Assembly: GCA_035403265.1 (NCBI GenBank)
Contig: DAONEV010000029.1
Location: 1-19,978 of the forward strand
DNA from: JAAYVZ01 sp035403265
GTDB lineage: Bacteria; Acidobacteriota; Thermoanaerobaculia; Thermoanaerobaculales; Thermoanaerobaculaceae
Length of the DNA stretch: 19,978 nucleotides
Reading direction: 5' to 3'
Shown here: one piece after another, positions 1-7,272 of the stretch
Position numbering within the stretch: position 1 is the first letter of the stretch
Layout: each line of letters opens with the position of its first letter
Notes under the pieces: generated by a model
Databases searched by the model: none
Told to the model about the DNA's origin: nothing
The model's input: the letters and a program-made list of their open reading frames with translations, nothing else
Program-made: the position numbers and the translations under genes

Positions 1-97
1 TTTGGCGGGCACTATGCCACGCCGCATAGGGAGACCGACCTACTCATCCAATCAGGCACTCAAGAATCCACGCAGGCGAGGAGCGGCTCGCGGCGAG

Positions 98-124
98 TAT
101 CATGGTTATGAACCATCTCGGAGG
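98..124 (+). promoter_or_regulatory. Candidate -10 box, overlapping palindrome and RBS upstream of the first HEPN-like gene
   Basis: TATCAT at 98-103 matches five of six bases of a sigma70 -10 box. A perfect 15-bp palindrome, ATGGTT-ATG-AACCAT, covers 102-116 and so overlaps the -10 box and the expected transcription start. That is the usual place for a repressor operator. GGAGG at 120-124 lies 6 nt before the ATG at 131 and decides that start. No good -35 is visible. The operator role is inferred from geometry alone. Confidence 0.4.
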
Positions 125-130
125 TTGGAC

Positions 131-1636
131 ATGAAACAGACTCCGAACCTTGAGCTCGCCAGCAGCGGTGGATTCCTCTGGCCTCCAATTGGCGATGCGT
201 TGGACACGTTTCTGCGCCGTCGCCACAGTGGCGCCGATGCCTATGAACGCGTCTGGCGGCTGATCCATGTGTGGGAAGCAACCGAGATCACCCTCGCGGT
301 GGCGGCAATCGCGAAGCTCGCAGAACTGGAGCCCGCTGGGGCAGCCTGTCGCCGCGCCCGCGAGTTCTTCTACGGAATGTCCTGGAACCAGGTCACAAGG
401 TCCTTTGGCGAGTCCCAGGGAGCTGCGGCGGGAAGCATCGACCAATGGATCAACATGCTCGAGGAGATCGCCAAGGCCGATATCACGACGGGCCTCTTCC
501 TCCCGGCTCTTCGTCGCCTGGTGGAAGCAGAAGCGGTGCACCTTCGTGCCCTGGCCCTCGCATGGGGTCGAGCTTGTGACTACCCCGACGAGCTTCTCAA
601 GGAGCAAGATGAGCCGTTCCGTGTGCGGCAGGCCATGCGCTATGTGAATGCGCTTCGCAACCGGATCGCTCATGTTCCTATTCCATACGATCCCCTCGGC
701 GAACTCGCCGACGCGCTCGAAGCATCCACGGAAGAGCTGTTTTCGGTCGCCCCGACGCCTGCCAGCCACGAGAAAGGTGGAGAGAGCAGCGCTCTGACCG
801 GTGCCTTTCGCGTAAGCAGGTGCTTCCTGCGCGGGAGCCAACCGCCGAGGTGGCTACCAGAGACTCAGGGAGAATACGTGGCGTTCGTGTTTCCGTGCGT
901 TGAGAAGGGGCCTTCAGTCGAGACCTGGTCAGCGCGCTCGTTCGTGTTCCTTGACCCCATGATGCGACCCCACGTGCTGACGAGGGTCAAGGGATTCGAT
1001 GTCGCTGAGTACACGCGCTTCAGGGCGGAGGCAAATGCAGTCGTCGTTCAGCCCAACAGCGGCATTGACTCCAGGCTACCAAGGCCAGGCCGCCCGGAAT
1101 ACCAAACTGAGGAGGAGGTCACCACAGCCCAACCACAAATCCCGGAGGAGGCAAACTCCACAATGGAGGCCATTGAGGCGATCCGCCTCGAAGACTACGA
1201 CAAGGCGATCCCATACTTCGAACGCCTGACCAAGGAGCGCCCTGACTATCACGTTGGTTGGCTACGTTTGGGTCATGCCAAACGTGAGAAGGCTGTCCGC
1301 CTCGCGCCCCATGACAAGTCTGCGGCAATCGACCTCCTTCTCCAGGCATCACGTTCCACTGAGCGGGCCACTGAGCATCGCGATCCTGAGTACCAAGCCC
1401 TTGCGCACTACGAGGTCTCAAAGGTCTACTACCACCTATCGCGTCTTGAACCAGACAACTCCGCTCACGGGGAACAGGCCCGACTTCATGCGGCAGCCGC
1501 GGCAAGGCTCTCACCGGAACTGAAGTACCAAACCTGGCTCCAGCACGTCGAGCGCTGGGTCCCATCGGTGTCCTTCGAACCGCCGGACAGCACTTGCACG
1601 CCGATCGAGCCGTCCGCTTGCAGTGGTTTGGAGTAA
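131..1636 (+). CDS. HEPN-like domain protein with C-terminal TPR region
   Basis: 501 aa. The start is the ATG at 131, preceded by GGAGG; the frame stays open to the left edge of the window, so a longer upstream form cannot be fully excluded. Residues 1-205 are mostly helical and end in LRNRIAHVP, where R176-N-x3-H181 fits the R-x4-H motif (polar residue after Arg) of HEPN domains. Those are usually metal-independent ribonucleases or RNA-binding domains in toxins, Abi proteins and CRISPR effectors. Residues 210-340 are a less structured linker with a small beta-rich stretch (EYVAFVFP). Residues 345-470 resemble TPR helices (DYDKAIPYFERL, PDYHVGWLRLGHA, AHYEVSKVYYHLS). There is no signal peptide or membrane segment, so it is probably cytoplasmic. 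A second HEPN-like gene follows after 147 bp on the same strand. GC and codon use are lower than in the genes to the right, which suggests transfer. The HEPN call rests on one motif and overall helicity; the nuclease and defence roles are inference. Confidence 0.75.
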   Translation: MKQTPNLELASSGGFLWPPIGDALDTFLRRRHSGADAYERVWRLIHVWEATEITLAVAAIAKLAELEPAGAACRRAREFFYGMSWNQVTRSFGESQGAAAGSIDQWINMLEEIAKADITTGLFLPALRRLVEAEAVHLRALALAWGRACDYPDELLKEQDEPFRVRQAMRYVNALRNRIAHVPIPYDPLGELADALEASTEELFSVAPTPASHEKGGESSALTGAFRVSRCFLRGSQPPRWLPETQGEYVAFVFPCVEKGPSVETWSARSFVFLDPMMRPHVLTRVKGFDVAEYTRFRAEANAVVVQPNSGIDSRLPRPGRPEYQTEEEVTTAQPQIPEEANSTMEAIEAIRLEDYDKAIPYFERLTKERPDYHVGWLRLGHAKREKAVRLAPHDKSAAIDLLLQASRSTERATEHRDPEYQALAHYEVSKVYYHLSRLEPDNSAHGEQARLHAAAAARLSPELKYQTWLQHVERWVPSVSFEPPDSTCTPIEPSACSGLE

Positions 1637-1783
1637 GCGTCGCCGTCGCCAAAGTGGGAGTAGTGCTGAGTGCTGGCTAGCCTGGTCAGCTGTCAGTGGC
1701 AGTGTTACCCGAATGGTCTCGCGCTCTGCTCGCCGTGGTTCCAACGACAGGCGAAGCGCTATTCTATTGCCAACGGAGACAGC

Positions 1784-2401
1784 ATGCTAGACACCAAGGC
1801 TCTCGCCGCCAGGGTCACCGGGAACACATCTCGCGTTCGGGGTCTCTTGTCCCTCTACAAGCGCTTGGCAGGTCCCGGAAAAGGGCGACGTCCGGTAGGC
1901 GCCACGGATATTCTGCGAGCCGGCACTGTGCTTCTGCATGCCACCCTTGAGGAGTTCCTTCGGACCATGGAGCGCGGCACCCTGCCGTCTGCCCCGGCCG
2001 AAATTCTCGCTAAGATCCCACTCGCGGGTGCGAATCGCAAGTCCGACAAGTTCACCCTTGGGGATCTCGTCGAGTATCGCGAGGAGACGGTCGCCCGCCT
2101 CATAGAGAAGTCGGTTGACCAGCATCTCGATCGCCAGACCTACAACGACACGAGTCAGGTCAATGCTGCTCTCAGTCGCTGCAGAGTAGATCCAGAACCG
2201 CTCGCCGCTTTCCTCCCAGCACTGGCTGCACTTATCAAGCGTCGCCACAATATCGTTCATCGCGCGGACGGGCAGGAACAGGAAGGTTCTGGGCACCACA
2301 GGACCAGCTCGATTGGTGTGCATCACCTATCTGAGTGGCTGAATTCCGTCGAGCGTTTCACTGCAGGTGTCCTCTGCCAGCTCGACAATTCCGCTGGCTG
2401 A
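1784..2401 (+). CDS. HEPN domain protein (RiboL-PSP-HEPN-like)
   Basis: 205 aa, predicted mostly helical. The start is the ATG at 1784 with GGAG at 1775-1778. Near the C-terminus is the segment RRHNIVHRAD, giving R154-H-N-I-V-H159. This is a clean R-x4-H catalytic motif and closely resembles the RiboL-PSP-HEPN group of small HEPN proteins. It is followed by a polar loop (HHRTSS) and a last helix, as expected when the motif lies between the final helices of the four-helix bundle. There is no signal peptide or transmembrane segment. It lies 147 bp after another HEPN-like gene on the same strand; a common transcript is possible, and the gap holds no clear terminator. No MNT-type nucleotidyltransferase antitoxin is next to it, so it is not a standard HEPN-MNT pair. 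RNase activity is inferred from the family. Confidence 0.78.
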   Translation: MLDTKALAARVTGNTSRVRGLLSLYKRLAGPGKGRRPVGATDILRAGTVLLHATLEEFLRTMERGTLPSAPAEILAKIPLAGANRKSDKFTLGDLVEYREETVARLIEKSVDQHLDRQTYNDTSQVNAALSRCRVDPEPLAAFLPALAALIKRRHNIVHRADGQEQEGSGHHRTSSIGVHHLSEWLNSVERFTAGVLCQLDNSAG

Positions 2402-2463
2402 CAAGAGGATGGCTGCCAGGTATCACACTCATCTGACAATTGCCTTTCAGCTACCACCCACCC

Positions 2464-2484
2464 CGGCCGGTCACCGACCGGCCG
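2464..2484. terminator. GC-rich hairpin between convergent genes
   Basis: CGGCCGGTC (2464-2472) and GACCGGCCG (2476-2484) form a perfect 9-bp stem with a 3-nt loop (ACC). It lies between the end of the HEPN gene (+) and the end of fhs (-), so it could terminate transcription from both sides. There is no T tract. Confidence 0.45.
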
Positions 2485-2511
2485 CCGCACCCGCACAGAG
2501 GGTGGGCGGCC

Positions 2512-2544
2512 GGACCCCGGACCCCGCACCCCAGACCCCAACCC
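2512..2544. repeat. Degenerate heptamer tandem repeat (GGACCCC type)
   Basis: About 4.7 units of seven bases follow one another: GGACCCC, GGACCCC, GCACCCC, AGACCCC, AACCC. The tract is intergenic, at the right edge of the lower-GC HEPN region. The period resembles the heptamer repeats at other gene junctions in this window, but the unit sequence is different. Confidence 0.7.
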
Positions 2545-2585
2545 ATCAGGCAGCTCGTCGACCCCCGTGGCCGCTCCCGCCCCCG

Positions 2586-4229
2586 TCACGCTCCCAGCAT
2601 TCCCACGACCTTGCCGTCCACCAGGTCCATCTTCTCGGCCTGGGGCTCGGGCGGCAGGCCGGGCATGCGGATGATGTCGCCGAGCAGGGGCACGAGGTAG
2701 CCGGCGCCGGCGGCCAGGATGACCTCCCGGACGGTGATCTCGAAGTCCTCGGGGCGGCCGAGCAGGGCCGGGTCGTCAGAAAGGGACTTCTGGGTCTTGG
2801 CGACGCACAGTGGCAGGCCCTCGTAGCCGAGCTTGCGGATCAGGGCCAGGTCGCGCTCCGCTTCCTTGCTCCACGCCACGTCCCGGGCCCCGTACATGGC
2901 GCGGGCGATCTTGCGCATCTTGACCTTCACCGGCTCCGACCACTCGTAGAGCGGGCAGAAGTGGCTTGCCTTCCGCTCGGCGTGCTCGATGACCTCCTCG
3001 GCCAGCTCGACACCGCCGTCGCCGCCCCGCGCAAAGACCTCGGAGACGGCAAACGGCGCCCCCAGACGCTCCGCGGCCTGGCGCACGACCTCGATCTCCT
3101 CCTCGGAGTCGGACGGGAAGCGGTTGAGCGCCACGACCGGTGGCTCGCAGAACGTGCGGATGCTCTCGACGTGCTTCTCGAGGTTGCCGATCCCCGCCTC
3201 GACCGCCGCCGGGTTGGGGATCTCGAGCTCGGAACGATCGGCGCCGCCGTGCAGCTTGAGCGCCCGCACCGTGGCCACCAGCACCACGGCCACGGTGTCC
3301 AGGCCGGCCGACTGGCACTTGATGTCGTAGAACTTCTCGGCCCCGAGGTCGAAGCCGAACCCGGCCTCGGTCACCACCCAGTCGGCATGCGCCAGCGCCA
3401 TCTTCGTCGCGAGGACGGAGTTGCAGCCGTGGGCGATGTTGGCGAAGGGGCCGCCGTGCACGAAGGCCGGCACGCCCTCGACGGTCTGCACGAGGTTCGG
3501 CTTGAGGGCGTCCTTGAGGACGACCATCATCGCCCCGACCGCCTTGAGATCGGCTGCGGTCACCGGCTTCTTCCCCGAGGTGAAGGCGACGATGATGCGG
3601 CCGAGCCTCTGGCGGAGATCGTCGGCATCCTCGGCGAGGCACAGGGCGGCCATCACCTCGGAGGCCGGAGTGATGTCGAAGCCGGTCTCCCGCGGCACGC
3701 CTTCGAGGACGCCGCCCAGGCCGATGATGACGTGGCGCAGGGCACGGTCGTTCATGTCCACGACCCGACGCCAGAGCACCCGGCGCGGGTCGATGCCGAG
3801 GCGGTTGCCCTGGTGGATCTGGTTGTCGAGCAGCGCGGCGAGAAGGTTGTGAGCCGCGGAGATGGCGTGGAAGTCGCCAGTGAAATGGAGATTGATGTCG
3901 TCGGCGGGGACGACGGTCGACCTCCCGCCCCCGGTGGCTCCGCCCTTCATCCCGAAGGTCGGCCCCAGGGAGGGCTCACGCAATGCCAGGCACACCCGCT
4001 GCCCGATCTTCGCGAGACCCTGGGCGAGCCCGATGCAGGTGGTGGTCTTGCCCTCCCCCGCGTCGGTCGGGGTGATGGCGGAGACGAGCACCAGCTTGCC
4101 GGGCTCCCGGCCGTTGGGCCGCGCCTCGAGGGCGATCTTGGCCTTGTCGGAGCCATAGAGGGTGACGTGCTCGGGCCGGATGCCCAGGCTCGCCGCCACC
4201 TCCACGATCGGTCGCACACCGTTGCTCAT
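2586..4229 (-). CDS. fhs: Formate-tetrahydrofolate ligase (10-formyl-THF synthetase)
   Basis: 547 aa, close to the usual ~556. It makes 10-formyl-THF from formate, THF and ATP in the cytoplasm, feeding purine and formyl-Met synthesis or, in some anaerobes, the Wood-Ljungdahl methyl branch. Visible family signatures are the P-loop TPTDAGEGKTT (53-63, with Asp where Pro is common), the glycine-rich EPSLGPTFGMKGGATGGG (85-102), FTGDFHAI (116-123) and PVVALNRFP in the middle third. The start is the ATG complementary to 4227-4229, with a strong GAGGAGG at 4234-4240; an upstream in-frame Met is not needed. No other folate gene is adjacent, so the sequence does not say whether it serves acetogenic or biosynthetic flux. 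It is divergent from the outer-membrane protein gene. I saw no riboswitch in the 148-bp upstream gap. Identification is very secure. Confidence 0.97.
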   Translation of the reverse strand: MSNGVRPIVEVAASLGIRPEHVTLYGSDKAKIALEARPNGREPGKLVLVSAITPTDAGEGKTTTCIGLAQGLAKIGQRVCLALREPSLGPTFGMKGGATGGGRSTVVPADDINLHFTGDFHAISAAHNLLAALLDNQIHQGNRLGIDPRRVLWRRVVDMNDRALRHVIIGLGGVLEGVPRETGFDITPASEVMAALCLAEDADDLRQRLGRIIVAFTSGKKPVTAADLKAVGAMMVVLKDALKPNLVQTVEGVPAFVHGGPFANIAHGCNSVLATKMALAHADWVVTEAGFGFDLGAEKFYDIKCQSAGLDTVAVVLVATVRALKLHGGADRSELEIPNPAAVEAGIGNLEKHVESIRTFCEPPVVALNRFPSDSEEEIEVVRQAAERLGAPFAVSEVFARGGDGGVELAEEVIEHAERKASHFCPLYEWSEPVKVKMRKIARAMYGARDVAWSKEAERDLALIRKLGYEGLPLCVAKTQKSLSDDPALLGRPEDFEITVREVILAAGAGYLVPLLGDIIRMPGLPPEPQAEKMDLVDGKVVGMLGA

Positions 4230-4350
4230 GTTGCCTCCTCTCGTCCTCACCCCAAAGATAGGGCTCGCCCGGTGGGAAGGCCACGTGGCGAACCCCACTC
4301 GTCGCGGAGCTCCTCAGAACATCTCAGCGGCCAGACTCGTCTAATGGTGT

Positions 4351-4442
4351 GATCGGCAGCCCCGATCCGGAGGGACCGTGAGCCGCCTGCACCACCCCAT
4401 AGCCTGGATCCTTGCCGTCCTCGTGCCCATCGGGGCTGCCGA
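4351..4442 (+). promoter_or_regulatory. Inverted repeat enclosing the RBS and start codon of the DUF5916 gene
   Basis: TCGGCAGCCCCGAT (4353-4366) is the exact reverse complement of ATCGGGGCTGCCGA (4429-4442), a 14-bp perfect arm. The 62-nt loop holds the GGAGGG RBS (4369-4374) and the GTG start (4378). The left arm also lies in a local hairpin, GATCGG (4351-4356) with CCGATC (4362-4367), which would compete with the long-range pairing. The mRNA therefore has two mutually exclusive folds around the translation start. The regulatory role is inference. Confidence 0.4.
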
Positions 4443-6648
4443 GGCTCGCCCACGTGCCCAGAACGAAGGGGCACTGCCGGAACCCGCCACCTACCAGGTG
4501 ACGCGCGCCACCGGACCGATCAAGGTCGACGCCAGGCTCGACGAGCCGGCCTGGCAGAACGCGCTTCGCCTCGAGCTCAAGTACGAGATCCAGCCGGGCG
4601 AGAACGTCCCACCCCCGGTCCGCACCGAGTTCCTCATCATCTATGACACCGACAATCTCTACCTCGGCTTCCGCGCCTTCGACCCCGAGCCCGACAAGAT
4701 CCGTGCTCACATCACCGACCGCGACCACCCCTATCGCGACGACTTCGTCGGCGTCATCTTCGACACCTTCAACGACAAGCGCCGCGGCTACGAGTTCTTC
4801 GTTAACCCGCTGGGGGTGCAGATGGACTTGTCGCGCAACGAGATGGGCGGCGGCGACAACAGCGAGGACGACACCTGGGACGCGATCTGGAGCTCGGCCG
4901 GCCGCATCACCACCGAGGGGTATGAGGTGGAGCTGGCCATCCCGTTCAGCTCGCTGCGCTTTCCCAAGGTCGCCGGTGAGCAGACGTGGCGCATCGCACC
5001 GTTCCGGGCCTATCCACGGTCGGTGCGGCATCAGATCTTCCTCATGCCCATGGCGCGAGACAACAACTGCATGTTCTGCCAGGTGCCGATGTTCGTAGGT
5101 TTTGATGGCATCACCCCCGGCCGCAACATCGAGATCGATCCCACCCTCACCGCCGAGCGCACCGACGAGCTGGAGGACACGGACGACCTCAGCACCCCCT
5201 TCCGTGATGGCTCGTTCGACACCAAGGCCGGTGTCTCGGCGCACTGGGGCATCACCCCCAACGTCTCCCTCAACGCCGCGCTCAACCCGGACTTCTCCCA
5301 GGTCGAGGCCGACTCGGCGCAGCTCTCGACCAACACGCGCTATGCGCTGTTCTACCCCGAGAAACGCCCGTTCTTCCTGGAAGGCGCCGACATCTTCTCG
5401 ACGCCGATCTCCGCCGTGTACACCAGGACAGTTGCGGATCCTCGCTGGGGAGCGAAGGTTTCGGGCAAGGCCGGAGCCAACGCGTTCGGGGTCTTTGTCG
5501 CCCAGGACCGCACCACCAATCTCCTGTTCCCTTCCAACGCGGGGTCCGATCTGGACACCTACGAGGAGAGCAACACCTCGGGCGTCCTGCGCTACCGGCG
5601 CGACATCGGGAAGTCCTCGGCCCTCGGCGTCATCGCCACCAGCCGCGAAGCAAACGGCTACCACAACAAGGTCTACGGGGCCGACGGAATGATCCGGATC
5701 TCGGACCAGGACACGGCCCGCTTCCAGATTCTGACGTCACGGACCCGGTACCCCGGCGCCCTGGCGGAGGACTACGGCCAACCGGCCAAGGACTTCGATG
5801 GCTCCGCGTTCTTCGGCATCCTGGAGCACAACACGCGGACCTGGGACGCATGGACCTGGCACGAGCGGTACACGTCCGGCTTCCGTGCCGACCTCGGGTT
5901 CGTGCCCCGGGTCGACGCCGCGACGTCGTGCGTCGGCGGCCAGTACAAGATTCTCGGAGAGAAGGGCGACTGGTACACACGGCTGACCTTCGGCGCCGAG
6001 CCGTGGCGGACCACCGACCACACGGGCCGCGTCACCGACCAGGCCATCCCCGTCTACGTGAACTACCAGGGCCCCCTCCAGTCGACCGTCAACATCCGCG
6101 CCGCCCGCGCCAAGGAGTACTACGACGGCGTGACCTACGACCAGGACCGCCTCTTCGTGTTCTACAACCTCCGGCTCAACGGCACCTTCACGACATCCCT
6201 GGACACCCGCTTCGGCGACACCGTCGACTATGACAACTCGAGGCCGGCGCGCGTCACCCACCTGGCGCCCGGCTTCACCCTGGATCTCGGCCGACACCTC
6301 GCGCTGACCGTCGACGATGTCTTCGAGGACCTCAACGTCCGCGGCGGAAGGCTCTACCGGGCCAACCTCCTCCAGGCGAAGACGGTCTACCAGCTCAACA
6401 CCCGCTCGTTCGTGCGCCTGATCGTCCAGTACCTGGACCTCCGCCGCAACCTCGACCTGTACGTCGACCCGCCGGACGGCGCCAAGGAGCGGGAGGTCTT
6501 CTCGCAACTCATGTTCTCCTACAAGATCAACCCGCAGACGGTCTTCTTCCTCGGCTACTCCGACAGTCGCGGCGAGGAGGACCGCATCCCCATGCTGCTG
6601 AAGAGCCGCACGGTGTTCGCGAAGATCGGGTACGCCTGGCTGATGTGA
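4378..6648 (+). CDS. Outer-membrane protein: CBM9-like domain plus DUF5916 beta-barrel
   Basis: 756 aa, GTG start with GGAGGG at 4369-4374. Residues 5-22 form a hydrophobic signal peptide (IAWILAVLVPIGAAEA). Residues 38-210 match the CBM9-like sugar-binding fold found at the N-terminus of DUF5916 proteins (IKVDARLDEPAWQNA, FLIIYDTDNLYLGFRAFDP, GYEVELAIPFSSLRFP). From about 230 to the end are alternating amphipathic strands, including NPDFSQVEADSAQLSTNTRY and YPEKRPFFLEGADIF, typical of the DUF5916 barrel. The protein should be exported and inserted in the outer membrane, with the CBM9-like part perhaps in the periplasm. Substrate and function are unknown; members are common in Acidobacteriota, Gemmatimonadota and Bacteroidota. 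It is a single-gene unit, divergent from fhs and convergent with rsmD. An unusual inverted repeat surrounds the translation start. Confidence 0.9.
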   Translation: MSRLHHPIAWILAVLVPIGAAEARPRAQNEGALPEPATYQVTRATGPIKVDARLDEPAWQNALRLELKYEIQPGENVPPPVRTEFLIIYDTDNLYLGFRAFDPEPDKIRAHITDRDHPYRDDFVGVIFDTFNDKRRGYEFFVNPLGVQMDLSRNEMGGGDNSEDDTWDAIWSSAGRITTEGYEVELAIPFSSLRFPKVAGEQTWRIAPFRAYPRSVRHQIFLMPMARDNNCMFCQVPMFVGFDGITPGRNIEIDPTLTAERTDELEDTDDLSTPFRDGSFDTKAGVSAHWGITPNVSLNAALNPDFSQVEADSAQLSTNTRYALFYPEKRPFFLEGADIFSTPISAVYTRTVADPRWGAKVSGKAGANAFGVFVAQDRTTNLLFPSNAGSDLDTYEESNTSGVLRYRRDIGKSSALGVIATSREANGYHNKVYGADGMIRISDQDTARFQILTSRTRYPGALAEDYGQPAKDFDGSAFFGILEHNTRTWDAWTWHERYTSGFRADLGFVPRVDAATSCVGGQYKILGEKGDWYTRLTFGAEPWRTTDHTGRVTDQAIPVYVNYQGPLQSTVNIRAARAKEYYDGVTYDQDRLFVFYNLRLNGTFTTSLDTRFGDTVDYDNSRPARVTHLAPGFTLDLGRHLALTVDDVFEDLNVRGGRLYRANLLQAKTVYQLNTRSFVRLIVQYLDLRRNLDLYVDPPDGAKEREVFSQLMFSYKINPQTVFFLGYSDSRGEEDRIPMLLKSRTVFAKIGYAWLM

Positions 6649-6650
6649 CC

Positions 6651-6687
6651 CGCCCGCCCAGCCAGGCTCAAGGCTCAAGGTCCACCC
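6651..6687 (+). repeat. Intergenic heptamer-repeat copy 1 (GGCTCAA type)
   Basis: After a CGCCCGCCCA run comes CAGGCTCAAGGCTCAAGG (6663-6680), two tandem GGCTCAA units, then TCCACC. The same block occurs again at 10551-10575 and, inverted, at 10690-10707. It sits directly after the stop of the outer-membrane protein gene. Confidence 0.7.
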
Positions 6688-6689
6688 AT

Positions 6690-6708
6690 CGCGATCGGGA
6701 TGATCGCG
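6690..6708. terminator. Bidirectional hairpin between convergent genes
   Basis: CGCGATC (6690-6696) and GATCGCG (6702-6708) make a perfect 7-bp stem with loop GGGAT. It lies in the 81-bp gap between the convergent ends of the DUF5916 gene and rsmD. There is no T tract on either side. Confidence 0.45.
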
Positions 6709-6729
6709 CCCACCTTCCGAGCTGAGGCA

Positions 6730-7272
6730 TCAGATGGTGCGGAGGAGAACGGCGCCGCGGAGCGTGCGGATCGACTCGAAGCCCGGGAGCTGCAGCTCCC
6801 GTTTGGGCGGCAGCTCCACGACAACCCGACAACCAGGCGCCAGTACGCCGAGATCGCGGGCCAGCGACAGGGCGGTCAGGCCCTGATCCCAGTCGGCGAA
6901 CGGTGGGTCGCACCAGGCGAGGGTCGCCCGGACACCGCCAGTCGCCAGGCGCGGCAGGGCACGCTCCACCGGTCCGGGATGCAGCTCCCACGCCTCGCGG
7001 GAGATGCCGATCGTCGCGAAGTTGCGGCGGATCAGCGCCTGCGCCACCGCCGCCTGCTCGCAGAGCACCACCCGGGCGGCGCCCCGCGACAGCGCCTCCA
7101 GCGAGACCACGCCGGTGCCGGCGAACAGGTCCAGGAACACCGCGCCATCCAGGTAGGGGGTGAGGACTCCGAAGGCCTGCTCCCGCAACGCGTCAGGGGT
7201 GGGCCGCAACGGCGCTCCGCGTGAGGGCCCGAGCACCGAGCGGGACCCGAGCAGGCCGCCCGTGATCCTCAC
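6730..7272 (-). CDS. rsmD: 16S rRNA (guanine(966)-N2)-methyltransferase
   Basis: 180 aa, the usual length for RsmD. It methylates G966 (E. coli numbering) of 16S rRNA in the small subunit using SAM. Visible signatures are the N-terminal MRITGG, LRPTPDALREQAF (22-34), SAM motif I LDLFAGTGVVSLEALSRGA (47-65) and the catalytic DPPF (122-125; often DPPY/F in the family). The start is a GTG complementary to 7270-7272 with GGAGG five bases upstream; it overlaps the upstream gene's TGA as GTGA, so translation is probably coupled. It is the last gene of a three-gene unit with a tRNA nucleotidyltransferase, consistent with an RNA-maturation operon. Often rsmD sits next to coaD, which is not seen here. 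Confidence 0.95.
   Translation of the reverse strand: MRITGGLLGSRSVLGPSRGAPLRPTPDALREQAFGVLTPYLDGAVFLDLFAGTGVVSLEALSRGAARVVLCEQAAVAQALIRRNFATIGISREAWELHPGPVERALPRLATGGVRATLAWCDPPFADWDQGLTALSLARDLGVLAPGCRVVVELPPKRELQLPGFESIRTLRGAVLLRTI

Noticed and set aside
44..841. 265-codon minus-strand frame opposite the first HEPN-like gene
   Set aside because: Cys/His/Arg-rich with no motif and no RBS noted; the plus-strand frame has an RBS and continues into a coherent TPR region.
2512..2544. Heptamer tract considered as a CRISPR remnant
   Set aside because: The units are 7 bases long and contiguous, with no spacers and no cas genes in the window.
2367..4352. 661-codon plus-strand open frame opposite fhs
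   Set aside because: fhs on the minus strand is certain; the opposite frame is a mirror of its codon bias.
4230..4377. Possible THF or purine riboswitch upstream of fhs
   Set aside because: No conserved riboswitch core could be recognised by eye; only a plain RBS and the inverted repeat belonging to the divergent gene are present.
4324..5664. 446-codon minus-strand open frame antisense to the DUF5916 gene
   Set aside because: Val/Gly/Asp-rich sequence with no motif; the plus strand has signal peptide, RBS and family signatures.
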